From assembly GCA_934591815.1 (NCBI GenBank), contig CAKTPV010000002.1, forward strand, positions 138,998 through 202,997: 64,000 bases of DNA. Direction: 5' to 3'. Source of the DNA: an uncultured Oscillospiraceae bacterium (GTDB taxonomy: Bacteria; Bacillota; Clostridia; Oscillospirales; Oscillospiraceae). Made by a program: the position numbers and the translations under genes. A model generated the notes under the pieces. The model ran no database searches and was not told where the DNA came from. It was given only the letters and a program-made list of their open reading frames with translations. Positions 7,710-17,187 of the stretch are shown in pieces (the first letter of the stretch is position 1; each line of letters opens with the position of its first letter).

Positions 7710-8786
7710 TTACCAATCCAATTCCCAAGCGGTTTGGGCATTGGTATCGGTGGATTGTCGGACAATCAACTCGCTACCCAGTTGGATCAGTATGCGGGCG
7801 GATTTATCGCCTCGGTCTCGCCGCTGGAACAGGTCAAAAGCACAGGTACCCATCTCTGCCTTAGGAACCCGCACTGTGGTCAGCGACGGCGTAATCAGCG
7901 AGGCTGGCACATTGTCGTTAAATCCTGCGATGGCCACATCCTCCGGAATGCGCAAACCGCGTTCACGCAGACACCAGATGGCACCGATAGCCATTTGGTC
8001 ATTGCCGGCCACCACTGCGTCCACAGGCTTTCCGCTATCCAGAATCGAGCCCATGGCCTCGTACCCGCTACGACAGGTGAAGTTACCCTCGGCGATCACA
8101 GCCTCGTCCATCGGGATACCGTTGAGCATCAGCGCCGTCAAGAAACCCTTGCGTCGATTCTTGGCGTGGATGTACTGGTGAGGAGCAGCAATGTGTGCAA
8201 AATGCTGGCGGCCACTGCGAATCAAGTATTCTGTTACTTGGGATATGCCGTCAGCGTCATTGATAACCACCGCATCCAGTTTTGAACTGATAGCTGTCTC
8301 GACGCATATGATATGCATGGGATCATCTTCAAAATTGACAGCATGCAAAAAGTCCAGATATTCCGCCGTTTCTGGCTTATCCACATCGGCGCAGGAGTCA
8401 AGAAACACGCCGTCGAATCCCTGACTGCGCAGCAGATTAATGATACGGCGCTCACGCCCCACATCACCCTTGGTACCGAACACGCTGACAGTATATCCTG
8501 CACTGTCCGCCGCACTCTGCATGCTTTTCAGCACATCCGGGAAAAAAATACTGGTAATGGACGGCACCAGAAACGCAATCTGCTGTGAACGACCCGTTTT
8601 CAGTTGGCGACCGATGGGATTGGCCTCATATTCCAACTGACATACTGCATCCATCACACGCTTTTTCAGCTGCGGGCTGACCGCTTTCTTTCCGCTCAGG
8701 GCGTTGGATACCGTGGAGATGGAGACGCCGGCACACTGGGCCACGTCCTTGATCCCTACCGGTTTTCCGTATGTCTTACTTGCCAT
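7710..8786 (-). CDS. LacI-family transcriptional regulator of the catabolic island
   Basis: 358-residue LacI/GalR-family regulator. The N-terminal helix-turn-helix is at about residues 10-30 (IKDVAQCAGVSISTVSNAL), followed by the hinge region with LEYEANPIGRQLKTG and a periplasmic-binding-protein-like effector domain (about residues 65-345) containing AGNDQMAIGA and IAGFNDN. Full length. It is the last gene on the minus side of the island, after the transporter operon, but has its own promoter at 8849-8877. The hinge-helix type binds CG-centred palindromes, and two such palindromes flank the divergent promoters at 18338-18522. It is therefore the best candidate repressor, with the imported substrate or an intermediate as inducer (inferred). 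Confidence 0.93.
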   Translation of the reverse strand: MASKTYGKPVGIKDVAQCAGVSISTVSNALSGKKAVSPQLKKRVMDAVCQLEYEANPIGRQLKTGRSQQIAFLVPSITSIFFPDVLKSMQSAADSAGYTVSVFGTKGDVGRERRIINLLRSQGFDGVFLDSCADVDKPETAEYLDFLHAVNFEDDPMHIICVETAISSKLDAVVINDADGISQVTEYLIRSGRQHFAHIAAPHQYIHAKNRRKGFLTALMLNGIPMDEAVIAEGNFTCRSGYEAMGSILDSGKPVDAVVAGNDQMAIGAIWCLRERGLRIPEDVAIAGFNDNVPASLITPSLTTVRVPKAEMGTCAFDLFQRRDRGDKSARILIQLGSELIVRQSTDTNAQTAWELDW

Positions 8787-8848
8787 GTTCTCTCTTCCTC
8801 GTGCGCTTTTTACAACATGTTTCGCCGCATGTTTCCTAATGATACCTT

Positions 8849-8877
8849 ATTTTACCATTTCTTTTCCCAAAAATCAA
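8849..8877 (-). promoter_or_regulatory. Promoter of the lacI-family gene
   Basis: Minus strand: -35 TTGATT (8872-8877), 17-base spacer, -10 TAAAAT (8849-8854). Between it and the start codon lies a direct repeat AAACATG-N5-AAACATG (about 8816-8836), which could be a regulator site. Confidence 0.6.
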
Positions 8878-8927
8878 CGCAGTTTCCGCCATGATTTTGG
8901 GGTTTCTATGCACCGATTTTCGACATA

Positions 8928-10319
8928 TTACGCCTCGGACACCGATTGATACAGGACGTCCGGCACCCAAGTCCCGTCCGTGGGGACGCCGGCCCGGGCA
9001 AACAGCCGGTCGCGGGCCTGGTTCGCCTGGCGGCAGACCGCCCGCATGTCAAGGCCTGTCAGCTGGCCGTGGCGCTTTTTGATCTCGCCATCCACGATGA
9101 CGGTATCCACGTTGCCGATATGGGCCGCTTCCACCACCGCGCTGACCGGGTTGTTATAGGGCAGCAGGTTCAGGGAATTGGTGTTGATGAGCATGATATC
9201 CGCCTTCATCCCCGCCTTCAGGCTGCCGGTCACGCCGCCAAGGCCGCAGGCGTTGGCGCCATTGATGGTCGCGAAGTTCAGCACGTCGGAGGCCAGCACC
9301 GGCAGGGGATCCACCTCTACGCCGTCGTGGAGGGCCTGCTGGTTGACACTGGCGCGGATGCCCACCATGGCGGCCCGCATGGAGGCAAACATATCGCCGG
9401 GAATGGACGTAACCACGTCGATGCCCAGGGCGGGTCTGACGCCCCGCTTCATCAGCGGCAGCGCCGCCGGGAAGCCATGGCCCATATTCAGCTCCACCTC
9501 GGGGCAGAACACGTATTTCGCGCCCAGCTGGCCGATGATGTCATACTCCTCCTGATGCAGCGTGTTGCAGTGCACAAACAGGAAATTCTCGTTCAGCTGC
9601 CCCAGCTCGTGGAGCTTTTTCACCGGATAGCTCTTGCCCCACGCGCCGTCGCCCACGTGCATGGAGACGAAAACGTCCAGCTCCTTTGCCAGGGCCAGCT
9701 CCTCCAGCACCTGGGGCATGGTCACGAACTGCGGCCCGCGGGAGGCCAGCGACAGCGTCATGCGCTGATCCCTGGACTGGAAATACTGCTTGGCGATACG
9801 GCGCATGTCGTCGTAATTCATGGGCTTATCGCTGACGGGGATCTCGCCCTCCGCGTCGTCGCTGCAGCCGAATACGGCGCGGATGCCCGCGTCGGCCAGA
9901 CCGGCGATGGCTGCGTCGGCATGCTCGGGGGAGTTATTGTTGTGGAACCAATCGTACACGGTGGTGATGCCGGCGTTCAGGCATTCCAGCGCGCCGATAT
10001 AGCTGCTGACATAGGTATCCTCCGGGGTGAAGCAGTTTCCCATGGTCTTCTTTACCCCTTCAAAGTACTGGGCGTGATTCCAGTCGATCCCGGTCTGGCG
10101 GATCAGCGCTTCGAAGTTATGACGATGGGCGTCCACAAAGCCCGGCAGGCAGATCATATCCTTGCCGGAGATGATCTCCGCCTCCGCGTCAACAATGCCC
10201 GGCGCGATCTTTTCGATCCTGGCGCCTGACAGCAGCACATCCGTATGGGTCTCCACATGAAGTGTGGGCTCCTGCACGATGGCTGTCACATCCTGAATCA
10301 AATACTTCATATCATTCAC
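8928..10319 (-). CDS. Amidohydrolase-superfamily metal-dependent hydrolase (copy 1)
   Basis: 463-residue protein of the ATZ/TRZ-like (chlorohydrolase / cytosine deaminase-related) amidohydrolase group. Metal-site elements appear in order: DAHRHN (HxH, about residue 62), MHVGDG (third His, about 218), FVHCNTL (fourth His) and LGIDVVTS (Asp, about 300). The usual HxxE after the third strand reads HVGD here. A second, clearly homologous copy sits two genes upstream in the same operon with the same variant. The substrate is unknown; such enzymes hydrolyse C-N bonds in purines, pyrimidines or related amides. The GTG at 10319 and the in-frame ATG at 10310 are both possible starts. It is the last gene of the transporter operon. 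Confidence 0.82.
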   Translation of the reverse strand: MNDMKYLIQDVTAIVQEPTLHVETHTDVLLSGARIEKIAPGIVDAEAEIISGKDMICLPGFVDAHRHNFEALIRQTGIDWNHAQYFEGVKKTMGNCFTPEDTYVSSYIGALECLNAGITTVYDWFHNNNSPEHADAAIAGLADAGIRAVFGCSDDAEGEIPVSDKPMNYDDMRRIAKQYFQSRDQRMTLSLASRGPQFVTMPQVLEELALAKELDVFVSMHVGDGAWGKSYPVKKLHELGQLNENFLFVHCNTLHQEEYDIIGQLGAKYVFCPEVELNMGHGFPAALPLMKRGVRPALGIDVVTSIPGDMFASMRAAMVGIRASVNQQALHDGVEVDPLPVLASDVLNFATINGANACGLGGVTGSLKAGMKADIMLINTNSLNLLPYNNPVSAVVEAAHIGNVDTVIVDGEIKKRHGQLTGLDMRAVCRQANQARDRLFARAGVPTDGTWVPDVLYQSVSEA

Positions 10320-10327
10320 CCGCTCTG

Positions 10328-11812
10328 TTATTCACCCATGCACTCTTCGTACAGTTTGCTGACGGTGATATTCTCGTTCTGATATTCGTCCACGATCTGG
10401 CCGTCCCGCAGCACCAGGATGCGGTGGCAGTTCTCCACGATCTCCTCCAGCTCCGAGGAGATGATGATGGTGGCGATGCCGCGCTTGCTCATATCCTGGA
10501 TGATCTGGAAAATCTGCTGCTTGGCGTGGATGTCAATACCCCGGGTGGGCTCGTCAAAGATCACGATCTTCGGCTCGGCGTTCAGCCATTTGCCCACTAC
10601 GATCTTCTGCTGGTTGCCGCCGGACAGGGAGCCTGCGGCGTCCTCTACGTGGCCCAGCTTGATCAGCAGGTCGTCGATCTGCTTGTTCACGGCAGCCGTC
10701 TCCAGCTTGCGCCGCAGGAATCCGCCGGGGGCGATGGCCCGCAGGTTCGACATGACCATGTTGGTCTTGCAGGACTGTGTCAGGACCAGGCCTTCGCCCT
10801 TGCGATCCTCGGGGATAAAGCCCACGCCCATCTCCTTCATGCGCTCCGGCGTGCGGTGGACGGCGGCCTTGCCGAACACCTCTACCTGGCCGTCCCCGTT
10901 GGGGTCCGCGCCGAAAATGGAGCGCACGATCTCGCTGCGGCCGGAGCCCAGCATACCGGCGATGCCCAGGATCTCACCGGCGTGCAGATCAAAGGAAACG
11001 CCGCGGAAGAAGGGCTCGCGGGTCAGGCCGGAGACCCGCATCACCACATCGTCCGTGATGGTGCTCTTATCGATGATCAGCTTTTCGCGCACCTCGCCGA
11101 ACATCATGTCCACGATGCCCGCGTTGTCGATGGACTTGGCGTCCACCTTGCCGATCAGCTTGCCGTCCCGCAGCACGGTGATGGTATCCGCGATGACGGA
11201 GAGCTCCTGCAGACGGTGGGTGATATACAGGATCGCCACGTCATGCTCCCGCAGGTTTTCCACCACCTTGAATAGCTTCTCCGTCTCGTGCTGGGCCAGC
11301 GCGGAGGTGGGCTCATCCAGAATCAGGATGCGGGGGTGGAAGCTCATGGCCTTGGCGATCTCCACCACCTGCATCTGCCAGACCTTCAGGTCGGAGACGC
11401 GGGCGTTGACATCGATATCCGGGCAGATATCCGCCAAGATCTCACGGGCCTGCTGGCGGGTCTTCTTCCAGTCGATCAGTCCGCTCTTGGTCCGCGCCTG
11501 ACGGCCCAGGAAAATATTCTCCGCCACCGTCAGATACGGCACCAGGCTGGTCTCCTGATACACAGTCACGATACCGTGGGAAAACGCGTCAGAGGGCGTC
11601 TTGATATCCAGCTTTTTCCCATCCACGATGATCTCGCCGGCGTCCATCTGCACAGCGCCCGCCAGAATTTTGATCAATGTACTCTTTCCGGAACCGTTCT
11701 TTCCGATGATCACATTGACCCGTCCGGACTCAAACAGTACCGACACATCATCCAAAGCGACCGTATTGGCGAACCGCTTGTGGATATGGTTCATCTCGAT
11801 TGTAAACGGCAT
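10328..11812 (-). CDS. Sugar ABC transporter, ATP-binding protein (RbsA-like, double ATPase)
   Basis: 494-residue tandem ATPase of the carbohydrate uptake transporter-2 class (RbsA/MglA/IatA type). Domain 1 (about residues 5-240) has the P-loop GKNGSGKST at about residue 37 and Walker B LILDEPTSAL. Domain 2 (about 255-490) has a degenerate P-loop (GMLGSGRSE), the signature LSGGNQQK and Walker B IVIFDEPTRG. This asymmetry is normal in the family. It partners with the permease and binding protein in the same operon. An amidohydrolase gene is inserted between the ATPase and permease genes, which is unusual. The cargo is inferred to be a cyclitol or sugar from the neighbouring IolM/IolN/IolO-like genes. 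Confidence 0.93.
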   Translation of the reverse strand: MPFTIEMNHIHKRFANTVALDDVSVLFESGRVNVIIGKNGSGKSTLIKILAGAVQMDAGEIIVDGKKLDIKTPSDAFSHGIVTVYQETSLVPYLTVAENIFLGRQARTKSGLIDWKKTRQQAREILADICPDIDVNARVSDLKVWQMQVVEIAKAMSFHPRILILDEPTSALAQHETEKLFKVVENLREHDVAILYITHRLQELSVIADTITVLRDGKLIGKVDAKSIDNAGIVDMMFGEVREKLIIDKSTITDDVVMRVSGLTREPFFRGVSFDLHAGEILGIAGMLGSGRSEIVRSIFGADPNGDGQVEVFGKAAVHRTPERMKEMGVGFIPEDRKGEGLVLTQSCKTNMVMSNLRAIAPGGFLRRKLETAAVNKQIDDLLIKLGHVEDAAGSLSGGNQQKIVVGKWLNAEPKIVIFDEPTRGIDIHAKQQIFQIIQDMSKRGIATIIISSELEEIVENCHRILVLRDGQIVDEYQNENITVSKLYEECMGE

Positions 11813-11859
11813 AGTATCTCCTCACATATTGCTGGTTTTGCGCCTGGGGCAGAGGGTAT

Positions 11860-13245
11860 TTACGCCTCAGGCGGCTTTTCGCCGTATATGGCCGGTACCC
11901 AAGTGGTGATATCGTCCAGGCCAGCGCGCCGGAACAGTCCCTCGCAGGCGCGCTGGATCCGCTCCTTCAGGACAGGCATATTCACGGTCAGCAGCCGCTT
12001 GCTCCGCTTGACAAGAGTGCCGTCCACAAACACCGTGTCCACGTTGACAGGCTGGGAGGCCTCCACCACCGCGCCCACCGGACTGTTGACCGGGAACATA
12101 TTGGGCGCGCAGGTATCCAGCAGGATCACGTCCGCCCGCTTGCCGGGCGTCAGGCTGCCGGTCAGGCCGCCGATCTTGCAGACATTGGCGCCGCCCTGGG
12201 TGGCATAATGCAGCACATCCGTGGCTTTCAGCGGCAGGATCTCCGAGGATTCGTTCCGCTGGGCCGCCTCTTCGTTGGCCACAGCCCGGACGCCCGCTAG
12301 CATGTAACGCATGGTGCCGAACATATCGCCGGGGACGGAGGTCACCACATCCACGCCCAGGCCCAGCTCGATGCCCAGCTCCCGTTGCCGGATGGTACGC
12401 AGGAAGCCGTGGCCCATGTTCAGCTCCACCTCGGGACAGGAGACGGCGCCGGCGCCGGAATCGGCGATCATACGCAGCTCCTCGTCATGAAGGGTGTTGC
12501 AGTGGACGAAGGTAAAGCTGCTGTCCAGCACGCCCGCGTCATGCAGCTTCTTCACGGCGTAGTTCTTGCCCCAGCTGCCGTCGCCCACGTGCATCATGAT
12601 GGGGGTGCCAGTCTCCTTGGCCAGGGCAATCTCCTCCATGGCCAGAGGCATGGTCTCGAACTGCGGGCCGCGGGTGGCCAGCGCCAGATGGGCCATGGGG
12701 TCGCCGCCGCTGAAATACCGCTCCTTTACCCGCAGGAAGTCCCGGCTGTCCAGCGGCACGTCGCTGACGGGCAGCTCGCCGAAAATGCTGTTGCTGTAGC
12801 CCATGACCATGCGGATGCCGGCATCCTTCAAGCCCTGGACGGCCGCGTCGGCAAAGTCGGGGCTGTTGTTGTTATGGAACCAGTCAAACAGGGTGGTGAT
12901 GCCCGCGTCCAGACATTCCACGCCGCCCAGATAGCTGGCCAGATACAGGTCATCCGCCGTATAAGCGGGACCGAGTACTTTTTTCACGGCGGTAAAGTAC
13001 TGGGTCAGCGTCCAGTCCACGCCTGTGCAGCGCAGCAGGGACTCCCAGTTATGCCGGTGCGCGTCCACAAAGCCCGGCAGCGCGATCATGCCGGAGGCGT
13101 CGATCTCCACCGCGCCCTCCGCCGCGATGTCAGGCCCCACCGCCGAGATGGTATGGCCCTCGATGAGGATATCGCCGCGCTGGAGGATGCCGATCTGCGG
13201 ATCCTCCGATAAGATCACCGCGTTTTTTATCAAGTACCTATCCAT
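11860..13245 (-). CDS. Amidohydrolase-superfamily metal-dependent hydrolase (copy 2)
   Basis: 461-residue paralogue of the protein at 8928-10319, alignable end to end. Elements in order are DAHRHNWE (HxH), MHVGDGSWG, FVHCNTL and LGVDVVTS. It carries the same HVGD variant in place of HxxE, so the change predates the duplication or is selected. The enzyme is placed between the permease and ATPase genes of the importer, so it probably acts on the imported compound or a close derivative. Nothing in the known inositol pathway needs an amidohydrolase, so the substrate may carry an amide or imino group, or the enzymes may act as lactonases (speculative). Confidence 0.82.
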   Translation of the reverse strand: MDRYLIKNAVILSEDPQIGILQRGDILIEGHTISAVGPDIAAEGAVEIDASGMIALPGFVDAHRHNWESLLRCTGVDWTLTQYFTAVKKVLGPAYTADDLYLASYLGGVECLDAGITTLFDWFHNNNSPDFADAAVQGLKDAGIRMVMGYSNSIFGELPVSDVPLDSRDFLRVKERYFSGGDPMAHLALATRGPQFETMPLAMEEIALAKETGTPIMMHVGDGSWGKNYAVKKLHDAGVLDSSFTFVHCNTLHDEELRMIADSGAGAVSCPEVELNMGHGFLRTIRQRELGIELGLGVDVVTSVPGDMFGTMRYMLAGVRAVANEEAAQRNESSEILPLKATDVLHYATQGGANVCKIGGLTGSLTPGKRADVILLDTCAPNMFPVNSPVGAVVEASQPVNVDTVFVDGTLVKRSKRLLTVNMPVLKERIQRACEGLFRRAGLDDITTWVPAIYGEKPPEA

Positions 13246-13266
13246 ACGTCATGCTCCTTCGCGCCC

Positions 13267-14259
13267 TCAGGCGGTAGCGTCGATCTTTTTCTTCTTCTCG
13301 AACTTCATGCTGTTGATGAGGACGGCCAGCAGGATCAGCAGGCCCTTGACCACATACTGCCAGTACTCGCTGATGTTCATCAGCGTCATACCGTTGAGGA
13401 TGATGCCTAGGAAGATCATGCCCAGGGCCGTACCCGTCAGGGTGCCCTTGCCGCCGTTGAGGCTGGCGCCGCCGATGATCACCGCGGAAATGACGTTCAT
13501 TTCCCAGCCGGAGGCCACGGTGGGCGTACCGGACATGATCTGAGAGGCGGTCAGGATGCCGCTGAGGGCGGTCAGCACCGTGGTGATGCAGAATGCGAAG
13601 GTCTTGACCTTGAACACGTTGATACCGCTGAGGCGGGCCGCGTCGATATTGCCGCCCACCGCGTAGATCTCGCGGCCGATGGGCGTCTTGGTCAGCACGA
13701 TGTGCAGCACCACCAGCACCACCACAAATACCACCGCCGGGAAGGGGATGACGCCGAAAATATAGCCGCCGCCCAGGAAATTGAACCAAGGCTCAAAGGC
13801 GGTGACCGCGTAGCCGCCGGAGAAAATAAAACCAAAACCCTTCAGCACAGTCATAAAGGCCAGCGTTGTGATGAAGGAGGGAACGTTGAAGTAATAGCGC
13901 AGGAAAGAGGTGATCAGGCCGACGCAGATAGCCGCGGCAAACACGACCACCATGGAGATGATGACAGCGGTGACGTTGCCGGTCCCGGCAGCGCCCATGA
14001 CCTTTGTCAGCGCGGCCAGCGTGCAGCCGTAAAAGGCCACCGCGTTGCCCACGGACAGGTCCATTTCGCCGCAGATGATGACAAGCGTCATGCCGCAGGC
14101 AATAATGCCCTGGAAGGAAATGTTACGCAGGATGTTGAGAAGGTTATTGACCTTCATGAAGTTCGGCGCGGCAAAGGCGAAGTAAACGCACAGCGCCAGA
14201 AGGATCAACTCCAGAATGTGTTCGGAGATGATCTTGGTAAAACGACGATCTGTTTTCAT
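13267..14259 (-). CDS. Sugar ABC transporter permease (RbsC-like)
   Basis: 330-residue multi-span membrane protein of the BPD_transp_2 class (RbsC family). Hydrophobic segments run throughout, with the hallmark ICGEMDLSVG motif near residue 65 and the cytoplasmic ATPase-contact region around TKTPIGREIYAVGGN (about residue 200). Full length. It follows the substrate-binding-protein gene after an 84-base gap holding a strong stem-loop and precedes amidohydrolase copy 2 by 21 bases. It forms the membrane channel of the importer. Confidence 0.93.
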   Translation of the reverse strand: MKTDRRFTKIISEHILELILLALCVYFAFAAPNFMKVNNLLNILRNISFQGIIACGMTLVIICGEMDLSVGNAVAFYGCTLAALTKVMGAAGTGNVTAVIISMVVVFAAAICVGLITSFLRYYFNVPSFITTLAFMTVLKGFGFIFSGGYAVTAFEPWFNFLGGGYIFGVIPFPAVVFVVVLVVLHIVLTKTPIGREIYAVGGNIDAARLSGINVFKVKTFAFCITTVLTALSGILTASQIMSGTPTVASGWEMNVISAVIIGGASLNGGKGTLTGTALGMIFLGIILNGMTLMNISEYWQYVVKGLLILLAVLINSMKFEKKKKIDATA

Positions 14260-14298
14260 GGAGATTCTCCTTGTGAATAGAGTCCGAATTTTATTGAA

Positions 14299-14329
14299 TC
14301 AGGAGGAGCGGCACCGCCGCTCCTCCTGA
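14299..14329 (-). promoter_or_regulatory. Intercistronic stem-loop after the binding-protein gene
   Basis: Perfect 14-bp stem (14299-14312 with 14316-14329) and 3-base loop, 15 bases after the binding-protein stop and without a T-run. This is the usual place for a hairpin that stabilises the abundant binding-protein transcript relative to the permease part. Confidence 0.55.
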
Positions 14330-14343
14330 CTTTGATGCAGCGT

Positions 14344-15345
14344 TCAGGAGAGGGAATTCAGCATATCCTTGTAGCTCTGGACGGCATCCAGGTCGCCGCG
14401 GTTGAGCTGCAGGGGCTCAACGTAGATGTGGCTTTCCACTTCCTCGCCCGCCAGAGACTTGATCAGGTTCTCCATGGCGACATAGCCCATGTCGTAAGCC
14501 TGCTGGGCAGCGGTGCCCTGCAGGATACCGTCGTCGCTGAGCAGGAAGCCGCAGATCTGATCGGAAGCGTCAACGCCGAAAACCTTGATCTCACCGGCAC
14601 GGCCCAGGTTGGAAACGGCCAGGGTGGCGCCCACGGTGTTGGGATCGCAGTTGGTGTAGATCACGTTGATGTCGGGGTTGGCGGTCAGCATATCCTGGCA
14701 GACCTGCAGAGCCATCTCAGAGGTCCAGGCCTCCTGGCGGGAGACGATCTCGTAGCCCAGGTCGTCGATCTGCTCCAGGAAAGCTTCCACGCGGGGATTG
14801 GAGTTGCCGGGGATCAGCGTGGCAAACTCAATGATGCCCAGCTTGATGTCGCCCATGTCAGCGGCGGACAGCACCTCGTGAGCATACATGCCGGAGTACT
14901 TGCCCAGGTCGCTCTGAGAGGATTCCACTGTGCAGACGGGGAAGTCGGCGTTCAGCACCGTGTTGGTGACGGCCACGGAGATGCCCTTGTCATAGGCGTT
15001 CTTCAAGGCGGTGACAGAGGCGTCGGCGTCCATGATGCTGACGCAGATGCCGTCCACTTCGCTGGCGATGTAGGTGTTGACCAGCTCGATCTCCTTATCG
15101 ACGCTGTCGTTGGAGTTGCCCATCAGCAGATTCACGCCATAGTCCTTGGCGGCAGCCTCATAGCCCTGCTGGAGGATGCGGCAGAATTCGTCGTTCTGGA
15201 ACACGATGCCGGCGATAGTCAGGGAGGAATAATCGAAGCCGTCTTCGCTGTTCTTATTCTCGTCGTTGTTGGCGTTCTGGTTGCCGCAGGCCACCATGGT
15301 CAGCACCATGGCCAGGGCCATCAGCATAGCAAGCAGTTTCTTCAT
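14344..15345 (-). CDS. Sugar ABC transporter substrate-binding lipoprotein (RbsB-like)
   Basis: 333-residue lipoprotein of the Peripla_BP_4 type. A signal peptide of about 20 residues ends in the lipobox MVACGN, followed by an acidic linker. The two-lobed binding domain includes VDGICVSIMDADAS and VFGVDASDQICGFL. The ATG at 15345 is preceded by AAGGAAG, and a longer in-frame upstream reading lacks a signal. It captures the substrate outside the membrane for the RbsA/RbsC-like partners. The 119-base gap upstream holds small inverted repeats (GTCGA/TCGAC and a CCCC/GGGG stem) that might attenuate or process the transcript. Confidence 0.92.
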   Translation of the reverse strand: MKKLLAMLMALAMVLTMVACGNQNANNDENKNSEDGFDYSSLTIAGIVFQNDEFCRILQQGYEAAAKDYGVNLLMGNSNDSVDKEIELVNTYIASEVDGICVSIMDADASVTALKNAYDKGISVAVTNTVLNADFPVCTVESSQSDLGKYSGMYAHEVLSAADMGDIKLGIIEFATLIPGNSNPRVEAFLEQIDDLGYEIVSRQEAWTSEMALQVCQDMLTANPDINVIYTNCDPNTVGATLAVSNLGRAGEIKVFGVDASDQICGFLLSDDGILQGTAAQQAYDMGYVAMENLIKSLAGEEVESHIYVEPLQLNRGDLDAVQSYKDMLNSLS

Positions 15346-15464
15346 TGGTTTGTCTTCCTTTCTCACATTCAGTTTGTCTTGTTCCACCGGCTGTCACCCC
15401 GGCAGCGCGGGGGGATATCTTGAGGTCGATCCTTCGACGATCTCACTTGGGGAAAAGGGAACTC

Positions 15465-16307
15465 TTAGTCGCCCCAGCCGTCCAGTCCGAAGTACTCATC
15501 GGGGGACTCGCCGGTGCGGACATAGGTCTGCAGCGCATTGATGGCGGCCATCTCCTCGTCGGTCAGCGCGAAATCGAACACGTTCAGGTTCTCCACCATG
15601 CGCTCCTTGTGGACCGTCTTGGGCAGCGGGCAGATGCCGCGCTGATAGTGCCAGCGCAGAACGATCTGAACGGGGCTCTTGCCGTACTTGGCGGCGGCGT
15701 CGACGATGGCGGGCTTGTCGTTGAGCTTGCCCCACACGATGGGACGCCATGCCTCCACCTGGATGTCGTTGGCCTGGCAGAACGCGATCAGGTCATTGGG
15801 CTGGAACATGGGGTGGACCTCCAGCTGGTTGACGGTGGGCTTGATCTCAGCGTGGTCCAGCAGATTCTTCAGCACGTACTTCTGGAAGTTGCACACGCCG
15901 ATGGAGCGAACGCGGCCCTCCTTGTACAGGGTCTCAAAGGCCTTCCAGGTGGGGAGATAGGACTCCTCCTCGAAGCCGGGCCAGTGCATCAGGTACTGAT
16001 CCACATAGTCCAGGCCCAGGCGCTTGAGAGACGCGTCAAAGGCGCGGAGGGTGTTGTCGTAGCCGTGGTCGGTGTTCCACAGCTTGGTGCTCAGGAAGAT
16101 CTGATCGCGGGGCAGACCGCACTCGCGGACACCGCGGCCGATGCCCTCTTCATTCATGTAGATCATGGCGGTGTCGATCTTGCGATAGCCCACAGCCACC
16201 GCGTCCACCACGCTGCGGGTGGCCTCACGCTCGTTGTTGGTCAGGAAGCAACCCAGACCCTGGGCGGGGATCTCCACCCCATTGTTCAGCTTAAAAGTAG
16301 GGACCAT
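15465..16307 (-). CDS. Aldo/keto reductase
   Basis: 280-residue NAD(P)H-dependent aldo/keto reductase (AKR superfamily, TIM barrel). The catalytic tetrad is visible: Asp and Tyr in KIDTAMIYMNEE (about residues 45-55), Lys in FLSTKLWN (about 80) and His in QYLMHWPG (about 112). Full length for the family. A clear AAGGAG precedes the ATG. Within the operon it lies between the binding protein and a sugar epimerase, so a polyol, inosose or ketose is a likely substrate. It could supply the first inositol oxidation, since no IolG-type dehydrogenase is present in the window, but this is inference. Confidence 0.9.
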   Translation of the reverse strand: MVPTFKLNNGVEIPAQGLGCFLTNNEREATRSVVDAVAVGYRKIDTAMIYMNEEGIGRGVRECGLPRDQIFLSTKLWNTDHGYDNTLRAFDASLKRLGLDYVDQYLMHWPGFEEESYLPTWKAFETLYKEGRVRSIGVCNFQKYVLKNLLDHAEIKPTVNQLEVHPMFQPNDLIAFCQANDIQVEAWRPIVWGKLNDKPAIVDAAAKYGKSPVQIVLRWHYQRGICPLPKTVHKERMVENLNVFDFALTDEEMAAINALQTYVRTGESPDEYFGLDGWGD

Positions 16308-16339
16308 TGTTTTTCTCCTTTACTAATATAAAATGCTCG

Positions 16340-17155
16340 TCAGCCTTCAAATGCCTTCTTAATAATCTCCACATCCTTACGCAGCAGGCCGTAGGGATCC
16401 CGCATGGTGCCCAGGCGATCCTGGTCGTAGTAATTCTCTACAAAAATCCAGCCCTCGTAGCCGGACTTCTTGATGGCGTCCACCGTATCATAGAAGCCGG
16501 AGCCGCCTTCGCCCAGCATGTGGGTGCTCATCTCCGTGAAACCGTCCTTCATGTGAATGGCGCAGACATGATCTTTGATCTCGTTGTAGATATGGGTATC
16601 GTTCCAGCCCTTGCAGACCGAGTAGTTCTGGCTGTCGTAGAACACCTTCAGGTTGCCGGTGGTGATGCGGGAGGCAAAGTCCAGAAACTCCTTGGTGCTG
16701 AACACGTTCTCCAGGGCGATGGTGATGTTGCGGTCCGCGGCATACTCGCAGGCGCCCTTGACGCAGTCAAAGACCAGCTCCGCGTCCTCGGCGGTCTCGA
16801 TATAGCTGTCGTGGAAGGTGGGCAGCATCACGATGGGGATGTTCATGGCCACGGCGGTGTCGATGCCATAGCGGATGCAGCGCTTGGCGTCCTCGCGCTC
16901 CTTGGTACCGGGTTTGCGGGTCATGCCCACATCGCACAGGGAGTTGACCGCCAGAGAGGGGTACTCGATCTCCCACTTCTGCGCCTCGTCCAGGTAGATC
17001 TTCTGCATCTCGGGGTGGCTCAGGGGCCACTCGCGGGAGGCGTCGCCCAGGTTGATCTGGATGCCCTGTAGGCCGGCCTCGTGGGCGACCCGGCAGCCGT
17101 ACTGTCCATTCATGGGCATGGCCCACTCGGGGATACCAAATTTATAGTTTGCCAT
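16340..17155 (-). CDS. Sugar phosphate isomerase/epimerase family protein
   Basis: 271-residue AP-endonuclease-2-like TIM barrel (xylose isomerase-like; includes IolE, IolI and IolO relatives). Candidate metal ligands are Glu in IALENVF, Asp in VFYDSQN, His in AIHMKDG and Glu in FVENYY. It is one of two such enzymes in the island; the copy at 19774 is closer to the IolO/tagatose-3-epimerase type. This one may act as an inosose isomerase or dehydratase, or on a second substrate. It is second in the minus operon, 32 bases after the dehydrogenase gene. Confidence 0.85.
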   Translation of the reverse strand: MANYKFGIPEWAMPMNGQYGCRVAHEAGLQGIQINLGDASREWPLSHPEMQKIYLDEAQKWEIEYPSLAVNSLCDVGMTRKPGTKEREDAKRCIRYGIDTAVAMNIPIVMLPTFHDSYIETAEDAELVFDCVKGACEYAADRNITIALENVFSTKEFLDFASRITTGNLKVFYDSQNYSVCKGWNDTHIYNEIKDHVCAIHMKDGFTEMSTHMLGEGGSGFYDTVDAIKKSGYEGWIFVENYYDQDRLGTMRDPYGLLRKDVEIIKKAFEG

Positions 17156-17187
17156 AGGTTTTCTCCTTTTCTAAAAAGCGGCGCGGC

